A stretch of DNA of 64,000 bases, from assembly GCA_921293015.1 (NCBI GenBank), contig OV121086.1, positions 39,511,402 through 39,575,401 on the forward strand. The letters run 5' to 3'. Below the pieces are notes generated by a model. That model was not told the origin of the DNA. It was given only the letters and a program-made list of their open reading frames with translations, and ran no database searches. Source of the DNA: Phorcus lineatus (Eukaryota; Mollusca; Gastropoda; Trochida; Trochidae). Positions 48,890 to 61,065 of this stretch are shown here, in pieces; the stretch's first letter is position 1, and the number at the start of each line of letters is the position of its first letter. The translations under genes were made by a program, and so were the position numbers.

Positions 48890-49025
48890 GCCGACAAGAC
48901 GAAGACCTGAACTCGGCCTACGTGCTGTCTGTCAAGTTGTCTCAGACAGAGTGCGGTCACACTCTGCAAAATACCGTTTCATTTCCCAACACACGTGTAC
49001 TTAACGCGCTCAACAATGCAAAAGG
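48890..49025 (+). other. Candidate 5' exon ending in a strong donor
   Basis: A locally GC-richer stretch ends acaatgcaaaag/gtaagtaaac, a consensus splice donor three codons after an ATG (about 49015). It could be a first exon with a short coding start. No downstream exon was identified. Confidence 0.2.
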
Positions 49026-49029
49026 TAAG

Positions 49030-50245
49030 TAAACACACTCGCAGGTGGCTGAGTCAGGCCCTGTGTAATATCACACATATGTAATAATTCTCATACGTGC
49101 GAATATGACCATTGAAGAATTCTCTGCTCTGGGTGGTAATATGACATTCAAAGAAGCAAACTGACGTAAAATGGAAAGCAAGTGAAGAAAAAATCCGTGG
49201 CATGTTCATGAAATCCGTTTGCATCCTTTGTTCAGTGTCTATCGAGATTTAAAGCAATACGTCTACGTGCACAGTTTCATGGATGTTTATCAAATTTAAT
49301 TTATATGCACGAACAATGATGATGTTTATTGTTTGAAGTTAGGATATTTAGTTCGTCAAAATACACTTTACGAATTTTTATGCCTGGACAAAATTATGTT
49401 TTCAAGAATTCGTTCAATGATTTGTCAAATTGATAATATAAATAAGAAAATTGTCCCAAAAATATTTTCTCTTTGTTTCATTTCGTTAAAAATTAATGGT
49501 TGTTAACGCATACACATATCAATGTCTAAAATATCCTTTTGAACTTTTTTAAATGATGGTAACTAATACCAAAAATGTTTTATACATATAATTCATAAAT
49601 ACTGTTTTGTGTAAATATTCTGCAACACATATTTTTATTTACCAGGCAAACATTTAGTTGTGTATTCAAACATCGTCACCCAAATCCATTTGGGTTGCAA
49701 ATGAGGCTTACTTCTTTGTTGTCATAAACTATATGTACATGATTTCAAAGATCGAAACATGAAAATGAATTAATAAATATTAAATATGTTTTTGATCAAT
49801 TTTTTCTCCAAATTATAAATATGTGTCAATTACAGAGTCAATCAATTTAATTGAAGTGGTAGATAATCATTTGCTCCAGTTATACCTTATAAATGGTATT
49901 CATTTTCATGAGGACACTTGACATTTCATCATCCATTTGTTTGACTGTAATCGTATCACAATGTCGATGAAATAGTGTTATTCACACCCAATGTGTTTTT
50001 ATCGTCCCCTATAAATCCCCCTGTAATTCCACGTCCTTATCGTGCTTCATGCTTACCTAGTACTTATGTTCGAGGTCTGTCATACGAGTTACTTATTGTG
50101 ATACCAAAAAAAACAATTAATTGGGCGTCAATGCAACATAGAAGGTGCCAGTTTTCATATCATCTATAATCATTCTTCATCGAGAATTTCAAGCATCAAT
50201 TTAAATTAGCATTCTTAATCCTATAACTCTTTGGCAAAACTAAAT
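49030..50245. other. Gene-free stretch after the candidate donor
   Basis: Nothing was recognised. It would be intron if the candidate exon at 48890 is real. Confidence 0.4.
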
Positions 50246-50249
50246 TCCC

Positions 50250-50815
50250 TTAAAGGCACTATAGCACGGTTTTCGGTTCAAATTGGCTATTCAGAGTCAT
50301 GTGAGGATATAGACTGTCTATCGATGCAGTAATATAATATGTCCTTCACAATTGACCTGTAATCAACAATTTAAATGTTAACACGGCCGAAGTCGGCTTA
50401 GAGATATAAAAAATCTATATTCAGCTGTTCAAAAACTGGGGGAATATGGACAGTTGAACGGATGAACTAGTCATGTGTGCAGCTTTTGAATTAAGAACTA
50501 TGAAACAAGAACAAAGGTTGAAATGTTATTTATTGAAGCAATCTTGTTACTTTTAATTGTTTTTTAATTAACCATAGCGGCTGCGGTTTTCGGTTTTCTG
50601 GCCGTAGACAAAATTTTAATGTTTCCGATATCGTTGCATTAAATACTTCCAGTCTTTAAGAAACAAATTTCACCTGAATGCGTACATTTTCGCAAGATAT
50701 CTTACAAAGCAGATTACCTCAGTGTGGATCGTTTGTCATATCGAGAGATATGCATGATGTGTGCGTTTGTTGTATTTACGAAATATTGGTGTGCGCTATT
50801 GCGCGCTTAAGATTG
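50250..50815. mobile_element. TTAA-flanked MITE, copy 2
   Basis: It is a diverged relative of the element at 38905, with TTAA at both edges and ends aggcactatagc and (inverted) gcgcgcaatagc. Shared internal blocks include tttccgatatcgt and aaatattggtgtgc. It is shorter by about 75 bp through small indels. Confidence 0.65.
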
Positions 50816-50895
50816 TCTGCCTGACATAATTCCTAATTAAAAAGATTCTTCTCATAAAATGCTGTTCAGTGCACATCAGATATTCAACATTATTA

Positions 50896-51304
50896 TTATG
50901 TAAGCTTAATTTTCCGGCGATCCGATTGGTCGAGAAGCGGTCACGTGTTAGTCAACAGAAAAGCATATTGACTTCACTCCGAGTCCGACCAAAAGTGATA
51001 TTGACTTGACATAGACATAATGACGTCAAACAGTTGTCACATGACGTCATGCTATTGTTATCGTGACGTCATTTGGCCGTCGTGTTGAACAATTGATCCA
51101 AATTGCTGTTCATGACTGTTGTTTTTTCTTTTCTTTTCGTTTCTAATTCGAAACATAATAAAACAATTATGGACTGGTGATGAGGTCAATACCTGTTTTT
51201 ATAGACCCGAGGAAAGCAATATTGACCTTCGTCCTCTGTCAATATTGCTTTCCTCGGGTCTATAAAAACAGGTATTGACCTCATCACCAGTCTATAATTG
51301 TATA
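50896..51304 (+). mobile_element. Hairpin element with three CRE sites, unit 1
   Basis: The unit starts near attattatgtaagctta and ends in a nearly perfect hairpin with arms of about 64 bp (from caattatggactggtgatga) around the loop ccttcgtcctctg. It carries three perfect TGACGTCA palindromes (51021, 51042 and 51064). It has no coding capacity. It joins directly to a second copy. Confidence 0.7.
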
Positions 51305-51708
51305 TTATTATGCAAGCTTATTTTTCCGGCAATCCGATTGGTGGAGAAGCGGTCACGTGTCAGTCGACAGAAAAGCATATTGACTTCACTCCGAGTCCGA
51401 CCAAAAGTGATATTGACTTGAAATAGACATAATGACGTCAAACAGTTGTTACATGACGTCATGCTACTGTTATCGTGACGTCATTTGACCGGCATGATGA
51501 ACAATTGATCCAAATTACTGTTCATGGCTGTAGTTTTTTCTTTCCATTCGTATTTAATTCGAAACATAATAAAACAATTATGGACTGGTGAATTCGGTCA
51601 ATACCAGGTCCTGTTTTATAGACCCGAGGAAAGCAATATTAACCTCGGACTTCGTCCTCTGTCAATATTAGGTATTGACCTCATCACCAGTCTATAATTG
51701 TATAATAT
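51305..51708 (+). mobile_element. Hairpin element with three CRE sites, unit 2
   Basis: This is a direct repeat of the preceding unit at high identity, again with three TGACGTCA sites (51433, 51454 and 51476). Its terminal hairpin is shorter because part of one arm is absent. Confidence 0.7.
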
Positions 51709-52250
51709 CTTCTGTGAAAACTAACGTATGAATTCTTCCTAAAGGCTCAATTGCACATCCTCTTAAAAATAATATATATAATAACTTATTTGAATCGTAC
51801 ATGGTGATCATCAAATTAAGTCACAATGTCACACGTGTTCCTAAAGTCATACTAATACTTCGCGCACAGATACAAATTGGAGAGCAAAGGGTTACACGTA
51901 TGTCGTATCATCCATACCTTTAAAATGCAGCAAATCAAACTAATTTGTCCATATGACGCTCTAAACCCTGTAAACTGTGTTCAGAAGTTATTTTTCCCCA
52001 TTTGTGCACGAATTATTCCTACAACGCGCATAATTTGATGTGCTTTACATTGATGTCAAAATCTTGATTTTCAATTATCGATCAGGATAGTATAATCTGT
52101 CCTAGTGGTTCCATTACTAGGAACCAGTATTGTGTATGTCACAATAGGCTACATTCAGAGCTTTCTTGTTTTGAAAAGGCTGCAATTGTAACTTTTTGAA
52201 TTTTCATTTAATAAGTTACAACAATATATAGAAGATTTTACATGAGTGTC

Positions 52251-52360
52251 CATGACATACTAGGTTTAAGACACGAGTGCCTAAATATTAGTATTTACCG
52301 AGCGATAGCGAGGGCTATACTGATATTTATGCACGAATGTTGTAAACATAGAATGTCATG
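52251..52360. repeat. Hairpin with gagcgatagcgaggg loop
   Basis: Two 44-nt arms (52251-52294 and 52317-52360) are inverted copies at roughly 80% identity around the 22-nt loop ttaccgagcgatagcgaggg-ct. The same loop occurs inverted near 60761. Confidence 0.65.
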
Positions 52361-53088
52361 GGCACGAATACATTGTTCTGTTTATTACCGAAGTCGCAAA
52401 ATAAAACAAAACAATTCAACACCGACCATAGGCGTATTACCTGCAGTCGACGCATTTGGAATGCAACGTGACGTCAAAGCAATGTTTATGACGTGACGTA
52501 ACAATGGAAAAGTGATATTTTGCCCTTGGGCATCGCATGAAAAATATGAACCTCAATATGACTGCCCTTGTAGGTAATAACAAAACAGGTTCAAGCCATC
52601 GTAGCACGTTTTCTGACAAATTTTATTATTTTCACGATTCGATATTAGTGTATGCAAAATCTGTTTCAACTCTACGCAACTAAATTAACCACAACCACAA
52701 CCTCGTATAAGGGAATAAGTGTTAAACCATTTTAGAGGGAATACCTTTAATCTTTCACTAAAGGGTGATGAATTCAACTGGCTCTATTTTTTTTACCTTC
52801 GTATAAGAATTTAATTAATCTAGAAAATATTTTCTCGCAATAAGTACAGTAATTAACATCTTATCTCCTTTTCATGTTAAGTCTTTTCACCTAAGAAACA
52901 CGCTGCCGTGCCTTTAAGAGTGAATGTGATTCTGGACTTCACTGTAAATAAAATAAAAGGAAACCATAAGTAACAACAATGTCTTAACAATTCAGCTGTA
53001 CATGTTATCTTCATCCCCATGAGTATATTATACATGCAGTAATCTAACAAATATTAAACATATTGGAGAAATATTCCTTGTAAAATAC

Positions 53089-53466
53089 CCTTTCGGTTGC
53101 ATTTGTGAAAAGAGATTGAAAAAGCCAAGATCCAGGCGAAAATCACGAGCTGATCATGCAGCACGTGCAGAATGATGAAACATGCACGCAAATCCACAAG
53201 CCTTGTCAAACTGGTGCCAGATTCACCGACAATTCACGGATGTTGTGTAAATATCACAGCAGTTGCTCGAGATTCACGTGCAATCTGCATAAATTGAAAT
53301 ACACACTGAGGAAAGAGCGGAATATTTTGTACACATGCAGGTTGTTATCTCGTGCATGATTCGGAATTTAAAGGTTTCGTCAATCATTACCGTGTCCATG
53401 AGACATTTGTTTTTCTAACTTTTATGCACTTACATTTACTATTTTCTCAACTTGCAAACCGAAAGG
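53089..53466. mobile_element. Candidate MITE with cctttcggttgca ends
   Basis: The left end cctttcggttgcatttgtga is matched by the inverted right end cctttcggtttgcaagttga. There is no coding content and no clear target duplication, so the call rests on the terminal repeats and the 378-bp size. Confidence 0.4.
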
Positions 53467-53469
53467 CAG

Positions 53470-55255
53470 GACCTATACAAGCTGGTGATGAACAAACATA
53501 TAACTTATGATTTTGTAATGGAAAGTGCACGAGATGCAGATGATTCGTGGAGGGGAATCGCCGAACTCCGAGGGCGATCGATTTTTTCACGAGATTGACG
53601 TCTCGGAATTATTATTTACAAAATAAATGCATATCCATCATGTAGTACACTTTTAACATTATTAGCCAGCTTCGGGTGTCTATCATCTGATACGTGCAGT
53701 GGTAACTAAGCCATTTATGAAATGGAAACTTTCACGCACCTGCACAGCAAATCTTTCATGCAATGCAATCCTATTATAACTAAGTCCTTGTATTGCATTT
53801 GCTCTGACGACGCCGTCGATGTGCTTTTCATACTTTACAAGTTGACTCATTAAGCTTGACAATTTTTATATAATGACCAGATTGGCCCCTGTTCGCTAAA
53901 TATGAAGAACACCTGATTGCCGAGAAAACATCCCATTGCCAACACACTCTTTGGAACCAATCTCATTGAAATAAGAATAGTCAGCCAACGTTGTGCTGAT
54001 TTTCAATGGTGTATCGCGAAGTGTAGATCTTAGGTAGGTAGGTAGGTTCATTAAGGGCGACGTTGGGCCAAAAATTACCTATAAGCGCCTGTGAAGATCT
54101 TACGAAGCACAATAACGTTGCGTGTACTGGCGGAAGATACATCGGACGAATCAAATAGCTCTGTACGTGACCCCTATTGCACTTCCAAAACTCTGAACAT
54201 CGCAAACACTGTGCTAAAGAATAATTCAACGCTGTGTGGTGCAATTTGTGATAATTTCAGGGCACAGGTTACAGGGACATAATCTTCAAGCTGAGCGCTT
54301 GAGTTCAAAAGAACGATCTAGAGGGGTATCTCATTAAATTGAACGAATTTTAAGCTTATTTTAATGAGATTGCTTTGGTAATAGACATCCTTGGGCGTTG
54401 AACACGATAGATATAATGGTGATTAGTATGTACATTTAAATTTCGGATAAAATAATATTTGGCTGTAGCATATCATAATTAGCTTGTTGGTTTGCTTTTC
54501 GACCTGATTTGATTTTAAAAGATGTTTGAGACGTCATACAGCACAACAGGATGCATCTATCACCAAAATATTTTCAGAATAGGCGAACAAATCAGATTTG
54601 AAGCTATCCGATATTTAGTTACCAGAGCCTCAGGTTCCATATGTGGTCAGAACGTTGACCTTGGGTTTTCTCAAGTGGAATTCATTATCTGCAACAATAT
54701 GCCCAGTCGATTACACTCGGTTTGAACTATTTTCTCAAGGTTGTTGGCCAAGCATCTTGTTGAGTTTGATCTTATCCAGACAAAACGAATCTTGTTTCTT
54801 ATTATCACTAACAATTTATGTATTTTAGTGGACCATAAGTATTCATATATTTGATTTTAGAATATTTTGGAGAGAAAAAAAATAGTATATAATGGTAATG
54901 GGTTCATTTTCTTTGCGCTAACTTTAACTCCCGAAGATATTTTCATGTTCTTTGTGTAAGCAGTCAACGACCTGCCATCATAAACATTTTACTTGAATCT
55001 TCAAGTAATGACACATAACTGTCTAGTCTGGTCACTCTAAAACATCAAGATTTTCTTGATAACAACCTTTCTATTCACAAATCACAAACTCAAAATTAAT
55101 TTGTCTCCAACGAAACAGTGATACCCTGTAAACAGTAGTCATATTATTTCCTATGTAAGCACAAATCTTTTTTGAATTTTTTGAATTTTGTTGCATCTTC
55201 TTACAATAGATGGTTTATAGAATTAATATGCTATTCAGATATCAAAAAGTAGATG
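53470..55255. other. Gene-free stretch
   Basis: It contains a short TAGG microsatellite at about 54031-54046 and no recognised gene. Confidence 0.45.
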
Positions 55256-55259
55256 GCAT

Positions 55260-55725
55260 GATGACCAGAACTTATAAAATCTATCTTTCCTTGGCCACAA
55301 GAGCTGCAGCTTTAGTAAATAGATAATATTTATGAGTCTCTTCTTGCATGAACTGGAAGCTGGGTATTTTTTTTGATGGTCTATTATTAAAAATTAAGTA
55401 TTTGAAGAGAATCATAATGATATTGATACGGTCATTATTTCGTTAATGAAAACCCAACAGAACATGTTGTTTTGTAAGTGAAAGTTTTACCTAAATTATT
55501 TTTTAAGCCAGAGTTCCAGTTCTTGCCAAAGCATTTTTACCTTGCCACAATCATACAGGAAACAAAAACTGCAAACTTCCGAGTCGATAAGTTGCATTTT
55601 GTGCAGTCGCCTGTTTGTCGGTAGGATGTGGTGCAGCAATTTATATTGGAACCATTGTAATTTTGTATCGTGAGTGCATCTGAAAGGAAGGTTGTTGTAG
55701 AGTTTCCATATCTCTGGTCCTAGGT
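55260..55725 (-). pseudogene. LINE ORF2 C-terminal relic (zf-RVT region)
   Basis: On the minus strand one frame reads GPEIWKLYNNLPFRCTHDTK, then LQWFQYKLLHHILPTNRRLH, then LIDSEVCSFC, followed by LWQELELWLKK and a stop. This is the zinc-knuckle region downstream of the reverse transcriptase in L1/Tx1-type LINEs. The segment between the CSFC and the next cysteine is shortened compared with the family. Weaker similarity continues to about 55260 (a conserved K-Y/F-x-x-x-KAAAL tract). The polymerase domain was not found. Confidence 0.68.
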
Positions 55726-56723
55726 TGGTTTAAGCACGAATGGTTCATACACTGTGGGGTTCTACCTAATTAGGGAGTAAACGCCGAAATGTTCTCATTT
55801 TATAAATGCCAGAGTAAAATATCTAATGCTTGATTTTTACACAAGACCAATTTTTTATATAAAATGAAGACATTATTTGATAGTAAAAGGATAGGTACAT
55901 TAAGAAAACTAGCCCTGTTCTGTAACGTTATCTTAAATGTTTTTTTAAAAATGCCGCTAGAAATTATTACCTTAAATACCATCATATTCATCATGTATAT
56001 CTATGTTGTATATATTTGCCTATCATTTGTATCATGCCTTCATATGAACATAGGTCTTTCGAATGCATTATTGTACATCATAAGCTAAATCAAAACGTAT
56101 ATTTTGCATATATATGTGTAATGTATATCCCCATGTACCGCTCCTTGCGGCATGGGTGTAAAATAAAGTTCAACTCAGTCACATTAAAGAATTTGTATGC
56201 CATTTCTAAATGCCCTTCAAAGAATTGTTTTAACCACATCTGAGTCAGACGAGCAGATTGTCGCTTCGTGTCATGCTAACCTAGCACTTTGTTGAAATCT
56301 TCACCTTTCCTCGAAGGATATCACACCTTAGAAATGTCAAAACTCTATGCACAGTTTGACAGTTTCATTCGATTATTTTTTTTCAAATTTGAAAAGCTAA
56401 TGGTTGCATTGTTTTTTCACCTGGCAAGGTAAAAATGTAAATATTTTTGTATTTTTTTAGATCTTCTTTTTATATCATAGCATTGCATAAGGTTCGCCCC
56501 TGCCCTCAATAAGTTACAGAGTTATATTGCAATGATATCATCACTTTCAGGATATTATATCTATACAAAATAGCCTTACAATGATAAAATGTATGTATAA
56601 GTGAATGGGTAAGAGATAACAGTAATTACCAAATTGTATATTTGCATGACACACGAGATATTCGACAGCGGTAGAATAAATATTTATTTAGCTGCTCTGT
56701 ATAATGTCAAACGCAAGCAAGAA

Positions 56724-56836
56724 TCAACGAGACCCCTGTCTTGTGTTTTCATACATGCATTAAAGGAGTTTCGTCCATCAATAAACGAGGCCCCTGCCTT
56801 GTGTTTTCGTTCATACATTAAAGGAGATTCCCTTGG
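56724..56836. repeat. Two-copy tandem repeat, about 58-bp unit
   Basis: Both copies share acgagrcccctgycttgtg, then cattaaaggag. No gene is assigned, although short frames cross it. Confidence 0.7.
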
Positions 56837-57758
56837 CATGAAGTTATTTGCGTTCGTATTACAATCGTCTAGAGACAACTATAATTAAACCAAGAGCTAG
56901 TTTCCTTATTTCAAGTTCAAAACTTAATATGATTGTTAGGTATTTAGTATAAGGTATGAGTATAATCACTTAGAACATGAACACAATAATATAGGATGCA
57001 TTAGTTCCATTTCAATAAAAGATGTTGAAGAGAGAAGAACTGTCAGATAGAAATAAATACAACAGAGATGTTTCATTAAGAATATGCATATAGGGTTTCG
57101 GGGTTTTTCAAGTCAAGAGTCAAGTAAAAAAAATTCAAGAATTCAAAGGGTAAATGTTCGATGAAAAGTGAGTGATTTTGTTTTTCGGTTATCTATTAAC
57201 GAAGCAAGTGCACAATCAAACCTTTAATATTTTACATACTAAAGTGATTTCACGAAAACGAAAATTAAAATCTCGATTTGCAAGACAATATTAATGTAAA
57301 TATATCATGATCGATAATGCCATACGAATGAATTTTCCTACCCCAAATGATTAAATATGTTCACACAAAAACGGCCGTCAGTGGGTTTTTTGTTTGATAC
57401 TTTGCCTGTGATAAGTGCCAAACTATTCTATTTACTCACGTCAGTTCAAATCATCACATTTGATTTTCATATTCAGTCCAAATTGTCAAACTTTGACTAT
57501 GTGACAATTTCATAATCTTATTGAAAAAAGACAAACAGCATTACATATGTTCTGAAGTCAAAACTACATATCCAATGTACATTTATATTTATATGAATAT
57601 ATATTAATATTATTATGACATATATATATATATATCATTGAAAACCACAAACTCATGCCTTTGTCTTCTAAATATACGTTTACATAATTACAATATATCA
57701 AGAAATACCAAAAAAATCGTAATCCAAAATTTAAGACTAAAATATTATTCGTATTGGA

Positions 57759-57809
57759 ATAGTAATTAAACCATATCACGCATCATACGTGATATGGTTT
57801 AATTACTAT
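57759..57809. repeat. Perfect 22-bp inverted repeat, 7-nt loop
   Basis: The arms begin atagtaattaaaccatatca (57759-57780) and are exactly inverted at 57788-57809 around catcata. No flanking element was recognised. Confidence 0.9.
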
Positions 57810-59060
57810 GAAAGTTCATATTTTACATGATAATCGAGTCAAGATGCGCATAGGCAAACCACCATAAGGACCACAACGCTTTCCTTCAACCGTTAAACAT
57901 TGAAGGGCCTGTATATGTTTCCTGTATGAGAGACAATCTTAGAAATTCATATTTTGATCAAGTGTTAAATAAATGAGTGTAAATTCCGTTTTATTCTATT
58001 GCAATGAGCACTTTAGAAACGATATGAAAGCGATTGTTCGTCAGCAAAAAACATTTGTTCTTAACTTGAGAAGTAAAGTGTGAAACCACGTGGAAAAGAT
58101 TGGCAGCTCGGTCTATGCAGGTGCAAAGCGAGGTATCGGCTGTCGACGGCATCGTGCAGAATCGAAGTAGAAGCACGTGCTCTGATGGGAAAAAATTCTA
58201 ATGTTCTAATTTGACATTAAACCGAGCAAATTTAGACAATTTCACTTAAAAAACCAACACCACCACTATCTTAAAATGTAATACCTGCAAGATGTTTTCA
58301 AAGCGTATTATAAAGGATGAAATCTTTGGAAAAGGGGTCCCTGTAATATTTTCCGTGTCAAAAAATAGTTATCCGAACCAATTTCTAAATATATGAAAAA
58401 TAGTATGAAAAGAAGGATTAAAAACAACTACGCGTGTAAAAAATCTTTGAAACATTTTTAACAGAACTGTCGGAATTTTCAGGCAAATGAAAGATGATGA
58501 AAATCTAAAATTTCCCCCAAGCACCACGCCCCTTTATTAGTGCAAATCTAACAATGAAAGAATCATTTCAAAATTCATGTTGGAGTTATATTTCTGATAA
58601 TCTGATTAATTAATCATATTCTTCATGGATAATCCAAAATCAACGGCAGGATTTTCAAGTTCGGACTCGATGGTTACTACTTCAACGATAGATTCTGAAG
58701 AGATTTTTTTATCGATCATTCATGTAACATGTTTAAAGCATGATGTTACTGCCGCGCAAGACGAGGCCAGAATTATATTGGGAGCAATCATAAGTTATTT
58801 TAAAGTGTCACACTTCTGTATTTATTTCATAAGTATAAGAATGAGATGTCACGACAGGCTACAATAATTATGTAGTTGTTGATGAAGTTGACATCTCTAT
58901 AAATGAATAGACTTAACTACCTTCATCATAAAATGTGAAAACCAAATGTATCCTATCAGTATTTAAGCTGACGTTTCTAAAGCGCTAAAACGCTGAGCTA
59001 ATTGATTCAACTATGAGGAGCTCCAAATGTCCTTAAAATATATGATTGTAACATTCTTGC
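57810..59060. other. Gene-free stretch
   Basis: A frame at 58625-58867 (starting MDNPKSTAGFSSSDSMVT) is open for 80 codons, but no family, splice site or paralog supports it. Confidence 0.4.
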
Positions 59061-59070
59061 ACATATATAG

Positions 59071-59283
59071 CACAGGCCCTCGGATCATTAAAAAAAGTTA
59101 AATTTTATTTTTAAAAAATTAAAATGTTTTTTTTGAGAACACCCCCTGAATAAAATTGTACTTCTGTTAATAGTATATCCATAAACTATTCACAAAAGTA
59201 CAATTCTTTTCAGGGGGTGTTCTCAAACAAATATTTTAATTTTTTTTATTTAATAAATTTTTTTAATGATCCGAGGGCCTGTG
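59071..59283. mobile_element. 213-bp MITE sharing ends with the 35-kb foldback
   Basis: It has the same cacaggccctcggatc termini and the same gagaacaccccctgaat block inside each arm, but the long middle is missing. The flanking 8-mers are atatatag (59063-59070) and atatatat (59284-59291), matching at 7 of 8 positions. It is a deletion derivative or short sibling of the element at 35152. Confidence 0.83.
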
Positions 59284-59761
59284 ATATATATGTGCTGAAA
59301 ATGGCTTAAATGTCAACTTTTGAATAGTTCCGTATCATGCTTGATTAATAAATATGTTTTGATTAAGAAAATAACTTGGTGACTGAATGGATCTCTTGTC
59401 ATCTAAAACATAAAGTTTATCGTGTATACTTACTGACGACCAAAACGAAATTGTCGCTTAACTGAAAAACACTCATAACATTGATGTAATCATTAACAGT
59501 TGCATTCACAAATTCGAATTCAAAGCTTCTTTAATTTTAACGTGTTTGACGTGATTCCTCCGCATTGGTCAAGGTATGTCTTCATAAAATTTGGATAAGT
59601 TTGACCATTGCATTCTATAGAATATAATGCTATTTTTATTATTATTTGCAGATTTCCAAAAATCATCAATAGCGACTTTAGATATATTAGCCAACCTAAA
59701 TAACCCCCTTGTCCCCTCTTTCAACCCTCCTTCCTGCCCCCACTGCCAATCAACTTGAATA

Positions 59762-59956
59762 CCAGGGGCCATATTTATAAAAATTCTTAATTTAAGTCTT
59801 AGAATACATTAAACAATTCTAAGCTAAAAGTTACTCTTAAGTTCACAGCACATATTTTTACAAATCTGGACCTGGATCTTCGAAGCTAGCCAATGTTAAT
59901 GTATGGTACTTACGACTATCTTAGTGCTAAGAGAGCTTCGAAAATCTTGGCCCTGG
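59762..59956. mobile_element. Two abutting CCAGGG-ended palindromic MITEs
   Basis: The first element (59762-59875) runs from ccaggggccatatttataaa to an inverted ggacctgg. The second (about 59868-59956) runs from cctggatcttcgaagctagc to ttcgaaaatcttggccctgg. Each is nearly palindromic and neither codes for protein. Clear target duplications were not found. Confidence 0.5.
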
Positions 59957-60119
59957 TTAATATGCATCGTATAGCGTGGTCATCCTGAAACACGTCTATA
60001 TAATATCAGTAAAATTAAGCATAAAACGTTATTATCTTTCTCTCTGGACCTCTTGTATAATGGTATTCCTTGCAGTTATGTCAGCGATATCATACCCATA
60101 GAAGTGTGGTATGATATCA

Positions 60120-60592
60120 AGCCACGATCAATAATGAAACATTTGGAATGCTTGATCCAGATTTTGACGGAATTTGTTATAAAGAACACGCGATGAGCAA
60201 GATTTAACACAATTTTGTATCATAAGGGCCATATGTATAACAAAATCAAGAACAAGGACCACACCAATTTTCAATTTTAGAAATTCTAAAGGCCATTCCA
60301 TGCTTCATATGATGCATGAAATGGTGTATATATAGGGTTGATGCATAAGCTGTTTTGTTTTCCTTAGTGTTTGTCTATTATGAAAGATTTGGATTGCTTG
60401 ATTCACATTCACAAAGGACACACTAAGTACATTATTTAACAAAATGCTGTATCAAAAGGGCGATATACTTAACATAATCAGGGGAAAAGACCTCACCAAT
60501 TTTCATTATTAGAAATTCTAAAACCCATACGATGATTCATATGATGCATAAAATGGTATATAGGGATGATGCATAAACTCTTTGATTACCCA
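60120..60592. repeat. Two-copy tandem repeat, about 245-bp unit
   Basis: Both copies contain caccaattttca, attagaaattctaaa, catatgatgcat and gatgcataa in the same order (60260-60350 and 60505-60575). Confidence 0.75.
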
Positions 60593-60650
60593 TATGGTTA
60601 ATCATAAGCGGTGACATATTTTCGATATGAGCACATGTGCACATATCACA

Positions 60651-60731
60651 GTTGCCTAGCAACGATTGATTCAGCGCGAGTGACTGTATATAGTCGTCTG
60701 TGACGTTATAAAACCATTGTTCATGACGTCA
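60651..60731 (+). promoter_or_regulatory. Promoter-like cluster: X-box, TATA and CRE
   Basis: An RFX-type X-box gttgcctagcaac (60651-60663), tgacgt with tataaaa (60701-60713) and a perfect TGACGTCA (60724-60731) lie within 81 bp. A strong acceptor-like tttattttcattgcag ends near 60868. No gene could be assigned. Confidence 0.3.
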
Positions 60732-60735
60732 CTGT

Positions 60736-60808
60736 ACGAAACTCACGCGAATTTGTGTATAACCCTCGCTCTCGCTCGGGTAATACAAATACATCCGACG
60801 AGTGTGCT
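60736..60808. repeat. Second hairpin with the same loop (inverted)
   Basis: The core aaccctcgctctcgctcggg (60761-60780) is the complement of the loop at 52295-52316 with small changes. The arms are weaker than at 52 kb but still partly complementary (acaaat and cgagtg blocks). Confidence 0.45.
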
Positions 60809-61011
60809 CTCTTATTATCTCTTTAATGATTGTTTATGTGAACAAATGTTGTTTTATTTTCATTGCAGGAAACATGCTGATGAAGCAATAGAATGCAACC
60901 ATCGGATTGTTCCTGGAATGTGGAACCTTTATTCGTCCATGAGAACAATTTCATGTTTGACATGTAACGCGTTAACTCCAGTGGTGTATAAACACAACCA
61001 ATGGACAAAAC

Positions 61012-61065
61012 TCGAACAAACCTGCAGAGGTTTCAGATTCTTTGAAGGGGATCCTCCTTGGGGTA
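61012..61065 (-). repeat. DIRS right terminal repeat, outer end
   Basis: These 54 bp are exactly inverted at 61293-61346 with no mismatch. The match stops at 61011/61347, so I place the right end of the element near 61012. The sequence further left is ordinary AT-rich host DNA. The rest of the terminal repeat runs to about 61290. Confidence 0.75.

Noticed and set aside
48778-48969. Minus-strand frame with a polyglycine run
   Set aside because: The glycine run is the 31-C homopolymer read in reverse; the rest has no support.
58625-58867. 80-codon ATG-started frame
   Set aside because: It shows no recognisable domain, paralog or splice context. It was noted under the gene-free stretch but not called.
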